NCBI RefSeq assembly: GCF_001723685.1
Contig: NZ_MCBX01000038.1
Coordinates: forward strand, 62,001-126,000
Source of the DNA: Candidatus Marithrix sp. Canyon 246
GTDB taxonomy: Bacteria; Pseudomonadota; Gammaproteobacteria; Beggiatoales; Beggiatoaceae
Reading direction: 5' to 3'
Length of the DNA: 64,000 nucleotides
Positions 1 to 9,855 of the stretch are shown here, piece by piece (within the stretch, counting starts at the first letter, position 1; the number at the start of each line of letters is the position of its first letter). A program made the position numbers and the translations under genes. The notes under the pieces are model-generated. The model had not been told where the DNA came from, made no database searches, and saw only the letters and a list, made by a program, of their open reading frames with translations.

Positions 1-235
1 GTGTGGATAGAATTTGACCAAATTTAATAAAAATTGGTCCCAATTCTTCTAGGGCTAGACGTATTCGCATTGCCCGTGTAAGTTTTTTTGGACGTAACCA
101 GTAATCCAGAGTCAAGTAGGATAAAAGGCGTAATGGGCGAAATATTTTAGTTGATAGTAATAATTCATCTAAGCCATAACGCACAATTATGCGATAAATA
201 CTCACTAAACGTATAAGCTGACGAATAAGTCTCAT
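1..235 (-). CDS. ubiB: UbiB, N-terminal part (runs off the window)
   Basis: The reverse strand from the ATG at 235 reads without a stop to the window edge (78 codons). It begins MRLIRQLIRLVSIYRII and ends with GPIFIKFGQILST, the KxGQ-type motif of the UbiB/ABC1/ADCK atypical kinase family, which is needed in the membrane for aerobic ubiquinone biosynthesis. Its ATG overlaps the TGA stop of ubiJ, so the genes are probably translationally coupled. The ubiE-ubiJ-ubiB order is the standard gammaproteobacterial one. The kinase-like core lies outside the window. Confidence 0.9.
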   Translation of the reverse strand, partial: MRLIRQLIRLVSIYRIIVRYGLDELLLSTKIFRPLRLLSYLTLDYWLRPKKLTRAMRIRLALEELGPIFIKFGQILST

Positions 236-702
236 GTTAATTTTTGTACTCGTTGTTCTAAACGTTCAAAATCATCGCGTAGGGTATCTACTTGATTGAG
301 AAAGTTTTCCATTTCTGCGCGTTTAACAATTGCTGTTGGTAATAATTGCAGTTTGAGCTTTTGTTTCCATTGCCAATCAAGATTTTTTATGATATAAAAC
401 ATATCTTGAGCAATACTAATATCACCTGTTATTTTCATATCAGGATCATTTGCAGAAGTTTCGGTTTCTAATAATAGACGTAATAAAGTAAATGGAGTTG
501 TAGAAATGTAAACATCTGCTTCTCCTTCATATTGATTCAATAGCATAACATTTTGATTATCAATAAATATATATTTATTGATATTAATACTATTTAATTC
601 AAAGCGAATAATTTTACCTGATAATTTTTTGAGGGCTTCTAAACTATCTTTATCTAATAAAGGTATTGCTTGATTTATTAAGGTTTCTATTGCTAAGTTC
701 AA
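232..702 (-). CDS. ubiJ: Ubiquinone biosynthesis accessory factor UbiJ (SCP2 domain)
   Basis: A 156-residue protein with an SCP2-like lipid-binding fold over roughly residues 10-120 and a charged helical C-terminus (residues 135-156, DDFERLEQRVQKLT) typical of UbiJ. UbiJ works with UbiK and the soluble Ubi metabolon, presenting hydrophobic quinone intermediates to the hydroxylases and methylases. It is shorter than E. coli UbiJ (about 200 residues). It sits between ubiE/RDD and ubiB with ATGA-type overlaps on both sides. The assignment rests mainly on gene order and the SCP2-like pattern, since this family is poorly conserved. Confidence 0.82.
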   Translation of the reverse strand: MNLAIETLINQAIPLLDKDSLEALKKLSGKIIRFELNSININKYIFIDNQNVMLLNQYEGEADVYISTTPFTLLRLLLETETSANDPDMKITGDISIAQDMFYIIKNLDWQWKQKLKLQLLPTAIVKRAEMENFLNQVDTLRDDFERLEQRVQKLT

Positions 703-1196
703 TGGTAATATCTCTTCAATTGTTCTAAAGGAATAGTGGCTTCGTCATGTATAATCACTACGGTGCCTGCAATTTTGTCATGCCAACCTTGTTTGCGTTT
801 ATCCCATAGAATCCATAAAAATCCTAAGCCTAATGGAATTAGGGAGATGATATAGGCTATAGAACGTAGCATTGCTTGTTGTAAATCTATAGGTTTGCCT
901 GTATCTGCATCAACTATTTCACTATCAACTATTAATTTTCCCGGTGTGGCGGCGTATTTTACCCATAATCCTAGTATTAAAAATATTGGTAACATACCTT
1001 GAACTAAAAACTTTTGCCATGGAAAGTTTTCTAGCATCGGTAATGTAGCTAACACCTGATCTGGTAATACTAAATAATCAGTATTGTCAACATAAGTTGA
1101 TAGGTATGTTATTAATCCTACTATCCATAAAATATCAATACAAGCGGCAAACAAGCGTCGCCAAAATCCTGCATATTCTGTTAATGAGGTGATCAT
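699..1196 (-). CDS. RDD family membrane protein
   Basis: A 165-residue inner-membrane protein. The motif [19 protein letters not shown] at residues 11-29 carries the Arg and Asp that define the RDD family. Hydrophobic segments lie near residues 18-36, 66-82 and 112-130, and [14 protein letters not shown] ends the domain. RDD proteins are poorly understood and some are linked to ion exchange or stress. Its insertion between ubiE and ubiJ, with 4-nt overlaps at both ends, makes it part of the ubiquinone operon here. A link to quinone metabolism is only an inference from position. Confidence 0.85.
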   Translation of the reverse strand: MITSLTEYAGFWRRLFAACIDILWIVGLITYLSTYVDNTDYLVLPDQVLATLPMLENFPWQKFLVQGMLPIFLILGLWVKYAATPGKLIVDSEIVDADTGKPIDLQQAMLRSIAYIISLIPLGLGFLWILWDKRKQGWHDKIAGTVVIIHDEATIPLEQLKRYYH

Positions 1197-1936
1197 AATT
1201 TATATCCTCTATGCACAGCGGCAATACCACCGCTTAAATTGTGATAATCACAACGTTCAAAACCAGCGTCTTCCATCATTTCTAATAAATTATCTTGATT
1301 GGGGTGCATACGAATTGATTCGGCAAGATATTTATAACTTTCTGAATCATTAGCAATTATTTTGCCTATAAATGGTAAAATTTTAAAAGAATAGGTATCA
1401 TAAATAGGTTTTAAGGGGCTTATTTTTAGTTCGGAAAATTCTAATATCAATAATTTGCCACCGGGTTTTAATACTCGTAACATGGATTCAAGTGCAGCGT
1501 CTTTATTGGTGACATTACGTAAACCAAAGGCGATAGTTATAAGATCAAAACTATTATCGGCAAACGGTAAAAATTCTGCGTTGACTTGAGCATAGTCAAC
1601 TAATATGCCTTTATTTAATAAACGTTCACGCCCTACTTCTAACATTTTATCATTAATATCAGCTAGTACAACTTGCCCTTGTGAGCCTACAATTGTTGCA
1701 AATTTAGCGGCTAAATCGCCAGTACCCCCAGCTAAATCAAGGATTTTTTGCCCACGTTTTACACCTGCTAATTCTATAGTAAAGCGTTTCCAGATACGAT
1801 GTATGCCACCAGACATTAAGTCATTCATGAGATCATATTTTGATGCAACCGAATCAAAAACATCAGTAACGTGTTGAACTTTTTCTTCAAGCGGCACTTG
1901 GGTAAAGCCAAAATGGGTGAGTTTTTCAGATGTCAT
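1193..1936 (-). CDS. ubiE: Ubiquinone/menaquinone methyltransferase UbiE
   Basis: A 247-residue class I SAM-dependent C-methyltransferase acting on 2-polyprenyl-6-methoxy-1,4-benzoquinol (and demethylmenaquinol where present). The SAM-binding loop is [15 protein letters not shown] at about residues 66-80. The family-typical [19 protein letters not shown] (about 27-45) and the [13 protein letters not shown] segment (about 137-149) are both present. Length and end-to-end similarity fit UbiE. It is the first gene of the ubiE-RDD-ubiJ-ubiB operon and overlaps the RDD gene by 4 nt. The stretch upstream (1937-2062) is AT-rich and probably holds the operon promoter. Confidence 0.97.
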   Translation of the reverse strand: MTSEKLTHFGFTQVPLEEKVQHVTDVFDSVASKYDLMNDLMSGGIHRIWKRFTIELAGVKRGQKILDLAGGTGDLAAKFATIVGSQGQVVLADINDKMLEVGRERLLNKGILVDYAQVNAEFLPFADNSFDLITIAFGLRNVTNKDAALESMLRVLKPGGKLLILEFSELKISPLKPIYDTYSFKILPFIGKIIANDSESYKYLAESIRMHPNQDNLLEMMEDAGFERCDYHNLSGGIAAVHRGYKL

Positions 1937-2033
1937 GATATGTTTATATATTTATATTTAAGAATGCAGTTAAGTATAGCGGATTTTTAAAAAAAATACA
2001 TAAATGAAAGAAATAAGAAGGGATGATAAGGAA

Positions 2034-2051
2034 GTGAGGCTTTCGCCTCAC
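2034..2051. repeat. GTGAGGC/GCCTCAC hairpin, copy 1
   Basis: A perfect 7-bp inverted repeat with a 4-nt loop, lying just past the stop of the transglycosylase gene. On the minus strand the loop reads GAAA, a stable GNRA-type tetraloop. The same stem and flanks (AGGAAGTGAGGC) recur at 3884-3901, also just past a minus-strand stop codon. No T-run follows, so it is either an atypical terminator, an mRNA 3'-end stabiliser or a REP-like repeat. Confidence 0.7.
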
Positions 2052-2062
2052 AAGATGTGAAA

Positions 2063-2704
2063 TTATCTTCTATAATATCTCAAGACTTTTCTAACATAGC
2101 GTCTTGTTTCTCTATAAGGCGGAACTCTGTTACCATAGCGTTTAACCGCACCCGGACCAGCATTGTAAGCAGCAACAGCTAACCTTTTATTTCCTCTATA
2201 TTTCCTTAATAAATAACGTAAGTAGCGAGCACCACCCATTACATTGGAAGCGGGATTCATGCGATTTTTGACTCCAAACTGTCTTGCAGTTCTTGGCATT
2301 AATTGCATTAAACCAACAGCACCATGATTTGATCTAGCTCTAGGATTGAATCCGGATTCCGCTTTTATTATAGAACGTATTAGTCTGGCATCAACTCCTG
2401 TTTTTCTAGCAGCTCGGTTTATTAGTTTTTTATAACGACTATGCTTTAGATATCTTTTACGTATTCTGCGCTTTTTAGCCCATCTACGCTTTTTAGTCCA
2501 TCTACGCTTTTTAGTCCATCTACGCTTTTTAGTCCATCTACGCTTTTTATATCTTTTAGATGACAATTGGAGCTTAGCTATCACAATTTGTTGACTATCA
2601 TTTATAATGTTTTGATTTACAAAATCATTTTTGGTTGCATATAAGTGATGTGAAAAAAAAGATAAACAAGTAATGACAATAGCCATTAACCATGATTTTA
2701 CCAT
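2063..2704 (-). CDS. SLT-type lytic transglycosylase with basic tandem repeat
   Basis: A 213-residue exported protein. Residues 1-23 form a signal peptide (hydrophobic WLMAIVITCLSFF then HHLYA). Residues 53-80 are an extraordinary basic stretch built from the hexapeptide KKRRWT. The SLT domain follows at about 95-205 with IRSIIKAESGFNPRARS (catalytic Glu in AESGF), GLMQLMPRTARQFGV and AVAAYNAGPGAV, the classic goose-lysozyme-like motifs. It would cleave peptidoglycan glycan strands in the periplasm. The basic linker could bind teichoic-like polymers, LPS or DNA, or simply anchor to negatively charged wall material (inference). It is a monocistronic minus-strand gene. Confidence 0.88.
   Translation of the reverse strand: MVKSWLMAIVITCLSFFSHHLYATKNDFVNQNIINDSQQIVIAKLQLSSKRYKKRRWTKKRRWTKKRRWTKKRRWAKKRRIRKRYLKHSRYKKLINRAARKTGVDARLIRSIIKAESGFNPRARSNHGAVGLMQLMPRTARQFGVKNRMNPASNVMGGARYLRYLLRKYRGNKRLAVAAYNAGPGAVKRYGNRVPPYRETRRYVRKVLRYYRR
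2469..2549 (-). repeat. 18-bp tandem repeat encoding KKRRWT units
   Basis: Four consecutive 18-bp units (2469-2486, 2487-2504, 2505-2522, 2523-2540; unit CGCTTTTTAGTCCATCTA on the plus strand) and a half unit lie inside the transglycosylase gene. Units 2-4 are identical and unit 1 differs by one base. The length is a multiple of three, so copy number can change without breaking the frame; recent slippage or unequal crossover is likely. Confidence 0.92.
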
Positions 2705-2971
2705 GTGATCCTCTAAATGTTAGAATGAAAGATTTTTTATAGTTTATAACTTCATCTCAACTAAGCAATAATTAGTAATTTATAATAATTATTAAACAGT
2801 GATGATTCGCTATGAAGTTAAATGTAATTTATGCAATATTAATACCAGTAATGCGTATGTTTAAATAATGTTTTTTGAGTTAAACCTTTAGCTTTTATCT
2901 TAATAAATATGTGGATGTGAACTGAATTTAAGGTAACAACTTTAATTAAATTATTATAGTTATTAAAATCG

Positions 2972-3156
2972 GAATCTAATTTTTTACCTTCTGAAGTTAA
3001 ATTATATGTACCATTTTTGTAAAATTCTGAACTAGCGGCATCGATACCTATCATAATTTTTAAAGCATGAAATACTTCTGCCCCATAGCGCACTGCTTCT
3101 GTTAAAGAACTAGCACCTACAGGAATAATCATAAATTCTTGTATATCAACATTATT
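2972..3156 (-). pseudogene. Internally deleted copy of part of enolase (eno')
   Basis: These 185 bp are nearly identical to two separated blocks of the genuine eno gene (about 4819-4904 and 5043-5142). The 138 bp between the blocks are missing. The joined frame reads [12 protein letters not shown] directly into [15 protein letters not shown] and stays open because 138 is a multiple of three, but no enolase active site remains. Only a few base differences separate it from eno, so the duplication is recent. A 97-codon open frame (2839-3132) spans it, but the upstream and downstream residues are not enolase. I regard it as non-functional. Confidence 0.9.
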
Positions 3157-3293
3157 GAATCTACTTATAATATTTTTTCATTATATGCTAAATCAATTAT
3201 TTAAGTCAAGATTATTGGGTTAATAACTTCAAAATAATTATGATATAATATTAATTATTATCAAACACATTTTGCATTATTATTCTGCTTATA

Positions 3294-3554
3294 TCATTCC
3301 CGCCACTGAATATGAGGATTTGTTAATCCAGCACAAGGCTCAATTCCTAAACAGTTTAATATAAAGAAAAAATTCATCATAAGAGTCGGCAAATGTTGTA
3401 AGCCTTGGTTGGTAAATTGATAAGCAAAAATGCGTTCTTGATCCAAAACCAAGGGATGAAATAGTCCTGTTGGGGTAGCTAGGGTATGAATTTCTTTGAG
3501 TTCGCCTGTATTTAAATAGAAAATTCGTTTATCCACGTAATTCGTTGTACTCAA
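3294..3554 (-). CDS. Hypothetical 86-residue ORF, probably a relic
   Basis: An open frame starting with TTG. Its first residues (STTNYVDKRIF) come from a short repeat (AGTACAACGAATT..ATAAACGAATTTT) that also occurs at 39701 and elsewhere, so the N-terminus is repeat-derived. The remainder (LNTGELKEIHTLATPTGLF and NFFFILNCLGIEPC) is not one I recognise. There is no convincing ribosome binding site and neighbours are relics. It may be the tail of a larger lost gene. Confidence 0.3.
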   Translation of the reverse strand: MSTTNYVDKRIFYLNTGELKEIHTLATPTGLFHPLVLDQERIFAYQFTNQGLQHLPTLMMNFFFILNCLGIEPCAGLTNPHIQWRE

Positions 3555-3649
3555 TACAATCTAAAGAATTTTAAGACCACTTTATGTTTGTGCTTATAGC
3601 AAGTGAACTTATAGTAGCTCCAAGATTTCTCCTGCTAGTCGAAATGACA

Positions 3650-3677
3650 GTGGGCAAACAAAAAGACGTTTACCCAC
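3650..3677. repeat. Imperfect hairpin GTGGGCAAAC/GTTTACCCAC
   Basis: Ten-base arms with one mismatch around an 8-nt loop (3650-3659 and 3668-3677). It lies between the 86-codon ORF and a tiny exported-peptide ORF and may mark the insertion that truncated the latter. A 61-codon plus-strand frame runs through it but looks non-coding. Confidence 0.6.
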
Positions 3678-3686
3678 CCTACTTGG

Positions 3687-3833
3687 CTACTGGGCTTGGA
3701 TTTCCCTCTCTTGTTGCCTATCCTGAAAAGAATAGAATTTGGCTTTTTGAATCTGGATTTTATCCTTAGCAAAGGAAGCAGAACTGATGGATAGAGTGGC
3801 AGCAACTACTGTTATAATGATAATCTTTTTCAT
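3687..3833 (-). pseudogene. Truncated exported protein (signal peptide plus 26 residues)
   Basis: A 48-codon frame starting MKKIIIITVVAATLSISS and reaching SFAKDKI, a textbook Sec signal peptide with a likely cleavage after ASFA. It then ends at TAG after a charged stretch (FQDRQQEREIQAQ). A mature part of about 26 residues is too short for most periplasmic proteins, and the frame ends next to the hairpin at 3650-3677, so I infer truncation of a longer gene. A genuine small secreted peptide cannot be excluded. Confidence 0.5.
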
Positions 3834-3883
3834 AATTTTTTAAAACAACAGGTAATTGATTTGCTGAAAAATAAGAATAGGAA

Positions 3884-3901
3884 GTGAGGCTTTAGCCTCA
3901 C
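3884..3901. repeat. GTGAGGC/GCCTCAC hairpin, copy 2
   Basis: Same 7-bp perfect stem as 2034-2051, here with loop TAAA on the minus strand and identical flanks (GGAAG before, AA after on the plus strand). It follows the stop of the DUF29 gene by a few bases, at the end of the long mreB-to-eno operon, so it may mark the transcript 3' end. Confidence 0.7.
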
Positions 3902-3906
3902 AATAG

Positions 3907-4331
3907 TTAATCAGGATAAAATTCCTGATTTAAAATTTCATCTAATGAATATTCACAAGTTTCTGGAAAGGTATCTTCATCTAATAATGTTTCATTAGCT
4001 GCTGAAAGTATGGCAATCTCATAAGCAGATGCTATTTTTTGTTCAATTTCATATTTTAAACTTGGGCTATCTTTCAATAATAGCTTAATTCGTTTTCTTT
4101 GTTCTTTTATAGTTCTTTGCCAACTTTTAGAACGTATATGTGATTGAAATTGCCATTTTAATAAATGTGCTAATAACACTGCCAATCTATTGATTAATTG
4201 ACGCTTATCGCTTCTTGCGATTGCTTCAAGTTCTTCAGCTATATTTGCAATATCTAATTGTGAAAATTTTTTTTCCCTTAATAGTTGGGCACTTTCTAAT
4301 AACCATCCGTAAAAGTCTTGTTCATAATGCA

Positions 4332-4332
<1 letters not shown>
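3907..4332 (-). CDS. DUF29 family protein
   Basis: A 141-residue helical protein with the full DUF29 pattern: YEQDFYGWLLESAQLLREKK at residues 3-22, the central LAVLLAHLLKWQFQSHIRSKS with QRTIKEQRKRI, and the C-terminal DTFPETCEYSLDEILNQEFYP. Function is unknown; the family is abundant in cyanobacteria and large sulfur bacteria. The start codon shares its A with the TAA of eno, so it is translated from the end of the long envelope operon. A second, shortened member lies at 63128. Confidence 0.88.
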
Positions 4333-6431
<2,099 letters not shown>

Positions 6432-6435
<4 letters not shown>

Positions 6436-7238
6436 AACTGTTTATATAGTTCTAACACTTGTGACCACACTGCTCCAACTTCACCCGTTCCAACAGGCTG
6501 ATTATCAAGACTAATAACTGGCAAAATTTCACGAGTAGAACTTGTGACCCAAATTTCATCGGCAGAACGTAATTGTGCTTCAGAAATATTCTGTTCTTTA
6601 GCTGACGGCATAATTTCAAGCACAATATCACGAGTAATACCGGGCAAGATAAAATTACTTTTAGGAGGAGTAATAACCACACCATTTTCTACAATAAAAA
6701 CATTGCTAGCGGCACCCTCAGTAACAAAACCATCCCGAATTAAAATTGCCTCATTTGCACCAGCCTCGACAGCAGCTTGACGCAATAATATATTAGGCAA
6801 TAAAGCAATAGACTTAATATCACAACGCTTCCAACGTGTATCTTCACAAGTAATCGCTGTAATAGGAGCTGGTACAGCGACTCTATTAAGAGGATTACTC
6901 ATAACTAAAACAGTTGGATTAACCACTTGAGGAAACTGATGATCGCGTTTTGCAATACCACGAGTAACTTGTAAATAAATGGAACGATCACCGCCATCAT
7001 TACGAGTTATGACAGAATTTAAAATCCCAGTCCATTCCTCGGTAGTGAATGGATTAGCTAACTTAATGCCACTAAGACTATTTTCTAAACGTTGCAAATG
7101 TTCTGCTAATTTAAAAATTAACCCATTATAAACTGGAATAACTTCATAGACACCATCACCGAAAATAAAACCTCGATCTAAAACTGGTACCCGTGCTTCT
7201 TCTAAAGGTAAAAATTCACCATTAAGATAAACTATCAT
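6432..7238 (-). CDS. dat: Class IV aminotransferase, probably D-amino acid transaminase
   Basis: A 268-residue PLP fold-type IV aminotransferase. [24 protein letters not shown] is followed by [13 protein letters not shown], and the PLP Lys lies in the [20 protein letters not shown] stretch with the family [13 protein letters not shown] motif. Position directly after dacA and the sequence style favour D-alanine/D-glutamate transamination (Dat) for peptidoglycan, but branched-chain aminotransferase (IlvE) and 4-amino-4-deoxychorismate lyase are related alternatives. It overlaps kdsA by 4 nt and follows dacA by 6 nt. Confidence 0.85.
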
Positions 7239-7244
7239 ATATAT

Positions 7245-8363
7245 TTAATGAAACAGTAATAAAAAAGAATCTATCATACGTTTTCCAAAAGAGCCTTTTT
7301 CAACGCTTGAAAGAGCAACTAAAGGGCGTTTTAAAATGATTTTATCATCTAAACGAATTTTTAAGCTACCATAAGATTTTAAAGCGGTAACTGGTGCTGT
7401 TATATATTTATCAATATATAAAGTCGCACGTAATTTAGAATATTGCCCTCTAGGTACTGTGATATAAAATGCTTCTTTTAAGCCTAATTTTAATTGTGTA
7501 ATATCACCTTGCCACACTCTTTCTGAACTAAGTGCATGATATGCTGGATATAAAGCATAAGTTTTAAAAGCGCGAAATCCATAATCAAGCAATTTTTTGC
7601 TCATTGTAGCCCTAGCCTTTTGATTTGCTGTACCTAAAACCACTGAAATTAAACGCATATTCTTACGTTTAGCAGAAGCTGCTAAACAATAACCAGCCGC
7701 TTTAGTAAAACCAGTTTTCATACCATCAACACTGGGATCACGCCGTAATAAAAGATTACGATTATGTTGGGTAATATTATTATAGGTAAATTGCTTTTGT
7801 GAATACCAACGATAATATTCAGGAAAATCACGAATTAAAAAATATGCAAGTTTGGCAACATCGCGTGCAGAACTATAGTGTTGTGGATCATTTAAACCAG
7901 TAGAGTTAGTATAATGAGTATTAGTTAAACCTAAACGTTCTGCTGTTTTATTCATTAAACTGGCAAATTCTTCTTCATTACCTGCAATATGTTCAGATAA
8001 AGCAATACTTGCATCATTACCTGATTGGATAATCATTCCTTTTAGCAAATCTTTGATTGTTACCATAGAATTTACTTCAAGATACATTTTTGATCCTCCC
8101 ATACGCCAAGCTTCTTCACTAATTTTAACTTTATCAGTTAATTTAATTTTACCTACTTGTAATTGATTAAATACTATATAGGCAGTCATTAATTTAGTGA
8201 GACTTGCTGGTTCAACTGCTTTATCAGCATCTTTTTCTACCAGAACTTCACCACTATGAAAATCTTGTAATATATAAGAACGAGCTTCTATATCTGGTGG
8301 AGAAGAAGCTGAAATAGCACAAATGGGATGTAGTAAAATTAAACTAAATAATAATTTATTCAT
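7245..8363 (-). CDS. dacA: D-alanyl-D-alanine carboxypeptidase (PBP5/6)
   Basis: A 372-residue S11 peptidase that trims the terminal D-Ala from periplasmic pentapeptides. An N-terminal signal peptide ends near residue 20. The three penicillin-binding motifs are visible: S54-L-T-K57, S114-G-N116 and K216-T-G218. A beta-rich C-terminal domain (about 260-350) and an amphipathic tail (MIDSFLLLF) for membrane attachment follow. Neighbours rlpA and dat match the classic mrdAB-rlpA-dacA cluster. Confidence 0.96.
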   Translation of the reverse strand: MNKLLFSLILLHPICAISASSPPDIEARSYILQDFHSGEVLVEKDADKAVEPASLTKLMTAYIVFNQLQVGKIKLTDKVKISEEAWRMGGSKMYLEVNSMVTIKDLLKGMIIQSGNDASIALSEHIAGNEEEFASLMNKTAERLGLTNTHYTNSTGLNDPQHYSSARDVAKLAYFLIRDFPEYYRWYSQKQFTYNNITQHNRNLLLRRDPSVDGMKTGFTKAAGYCLAASAKRKNMRLISVVLGTANQKARATMSKKLLDYGFRAFKTYALYPAYHALSSERVWQGDITQLKLGLKEAFYITVPRGQYSKLRATLYIDKYITAPVTALKSYGSLKIRLDDKIILKRPLVALSSVEKGSFGKRMIDSFLLLFH

Positions 8364-8368
8364 CTTTC

Positions 8369-8860
8369 TTAAAAAGTTTTAACTAATACACGACGTGAAG
8401 GATGTTTAATTAAATCCAATTTACGTGCAGCCCAATAAGATAATTTAATTAATTTACTGTTATCATATAAACGATCAGTAATAGTAACTACAACACTACG
8501 ACCATTGCGTAAATTTTTCACTCTAACTTTGCTTAAAAAAGGTAAGCTGGCATGTGCTGCTGTCATACCATATAGATCATAAATTTCACCGCTAGCAGTT
8601 TTCATTCCATTATGTATTAATCTGTACCTAGAAGCAGAGCCTTGTGCCATATAATTACGTACTACTCTTTTCTTTGGTTTGTTTCTAACAACAAATGGTT
8701 GTTGTTTAATAGTAGGTTTTTTAACAACTACTTTAGGAGTTGCTTTTTTTACTATTTTTTTCACAACAGGTTTAGCTTTAACTGTTGGTTTTATTTCATT
8801 TGAACTACAAGCAGTTATACTAACTGCTATAAGTACTAAACTAATTATATCTTTCTTCAT
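8369..8860 (-). CDS. rlpA: RlpA-like lipoprotein (double-psi beta-barrel)
   Basis: Septal-ring lytic transglycosylase RlpA family, 163 residues from the ATG at 8860, which has GAGG upstream; a longer frame from 8905 would bury the signal peptide. The lipobox SITAC puts the lipidated Cys at residue 18. A Lys/Val/Pro-rich linker (about 25-65) precedes the barrel with GSASRYR, TASGEIYDLYGMTAAHASLP and VVVTITDR. The usual DRGPF and IIDLS motifs are altered to DRLYD and LIKLS, and there is no SPOR domain, so activity on denuded glycan is uncertain. It overlaps the mltB end by 20 nt. Confidence 0.88.
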   Translation of the reverse strand: MKKDIISLVLIAVSITACSSNEIKPTVKAKPVVKKIVKKATPKVVVKKPTIKQQPFVVRNKPKKRVVRNYMAQGSASRYRLIHNGMKTASGEIYDLYGMTAAHASLPFLSKVRVKNLRNGRSVVVTITDRLYDNSKLIKLSYWAARKLDLIKHPSRRVLVKTF

Positions 8861-9845
8861 AAATCCTCGCAATTTCTTGAGATAATTGATAAACTGCCAT
8901 CGCATAATGCTTACTATGATTATAACGAGTTATAACATAATAATTTTTAAAACCTATCCAATAGGCAGTACCCATTCTGGTTCTTAAATCTACAAACATG
9001 ACTTTGGTATCATCTGATTCATTACCATTGTATCTAGCTCCCATCCGTTTCAATTGAGCTAAAGTATATCTAGGTTCAAATTTTAATCCTAATAAGGTTT
9101 CAGCGGCATTAGAAGAACGTACTTGAGTAGCTTTCATTACTGGTTCACCCTTTTGCCAACCATATTCCTTAAAATAATTAGCTACACTGCCAATCGCATC
9201 AGCATGATTATTCCAAATATCACGTCTGCCATCACCATTAAAATCAACCGCATAATTTCTATAGCTACTTGGCATAAATTGCCCAATACCAAATGCTCCA
9301 GCATAAGAACCTTTAAGTCTAAGTGGGTTTGAACCTTCTTCGCGTGCCAATAAGAAAAAATGTTCTAACTCTTGACGAAAAAAGTCAGCTCGTCTTAAAT
9401 AATCAAAACTTAGAGTTTTAAGAGCATCAATGATTCTAAAACCACCTTTATTTCTACCATAACGGGTTTCTACTCCTATAATAGCTATGATGATTTCAGC
9501 GGGTACACCATATTTTTTTTCAGCGCGTTTTAAAATATGTCTATTTCTACGCCAATATCTAACTCCATTATCAATATGATTACGAGTAATAAATTTGCCT
9601 TGATATTTATACCATGGTCTGCCTCTTCTTTTTTTACCCGGAGTGCGACGAGGAGGAGTCATTAAACGAATAATATTTTGTTTTCTCTTGGCTTGACTAA
9701 TCCAAGAAATTATTTGTGATTTCTCAAATCCATGTTTTACAACCATTTGATCGGCAAAATCACCAATACTGACAAATTTATCAGCATTTGCATTGATACT
9801 AAATACTAATAATCCTAAAAAAATATATTTATTTATTTTACTCAT
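8841..9845 (-). CDS. mltB: Lytic murein transglycosylase B
   Basis: A 334-residue family 3 lytic transglycosylase that cuts peptidoglycan to 1,6-anhydromuropeptides. A signal peptide covers residues 1-21 (FLGLLVFSINANA), without a lipobox Cys. The catalytic Glu is in IAIIGVETRYGRNKG, and GSYAGAFGIGQFMPSSYRNY with DFNGDGRRDIWNN are MltB hallmarks. The N-terminal part has a basic insert (RRTPGKKRRGRPW). It lies between mrdB (10 nt) and rlpA, which it overlaps, within the cell-wall operon. Confidence 0.95.
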   Translation of the reverse strand: MSKINKYIFLGLLVFSINANADKFVSIGDFADQMVVKHGFEKSQIISWISQAKRKQNIIRLMTPPRRTPGKKRRGRPWYKYQGKFITRNHIDNGVRYWRRNRHILKRAEKKYGVPAEIIIAIIGVETRYGRNKGGFRIIDALKTLSFDYLRRADFFRQELEHFFLLAREEGSNPLRLKGSYAGAFGIGQFMPSSYRNYAVDFNGDGRRDIWNNHADAIGSVANYFKEYGWQKGEPVMKATQVRSSNAAETLLGLKFEPRYTLAQLKRMGARYNGNESDDTKVMFVDLRTRMGTAYWIGFKNYYVITRYNHSKHYAMAVYQLSQEIARIYEERYN

Positions 9846-9855
9846 TGATTATACC

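Noticed and set aside
2469-2549. Short regular repeats as a possible CRISPR array
   Set aside because: Units are directly tandem with no spacers and lie in frame inside a transglycosylase gene; no cas gene is present.
2839-3132. 97-codon frame as a functional small enolase-like protein
   Set aside because: It has only two enolase blocks with the active-site core deleted; the rest is unrelated AT-rich sequence.
3584-3769. 61-codon plus-strand ORF
   Set aside because: It runs through a hairpin and antisense to a signal-peptide relic, has no ribosome site and no recognisable sequence.
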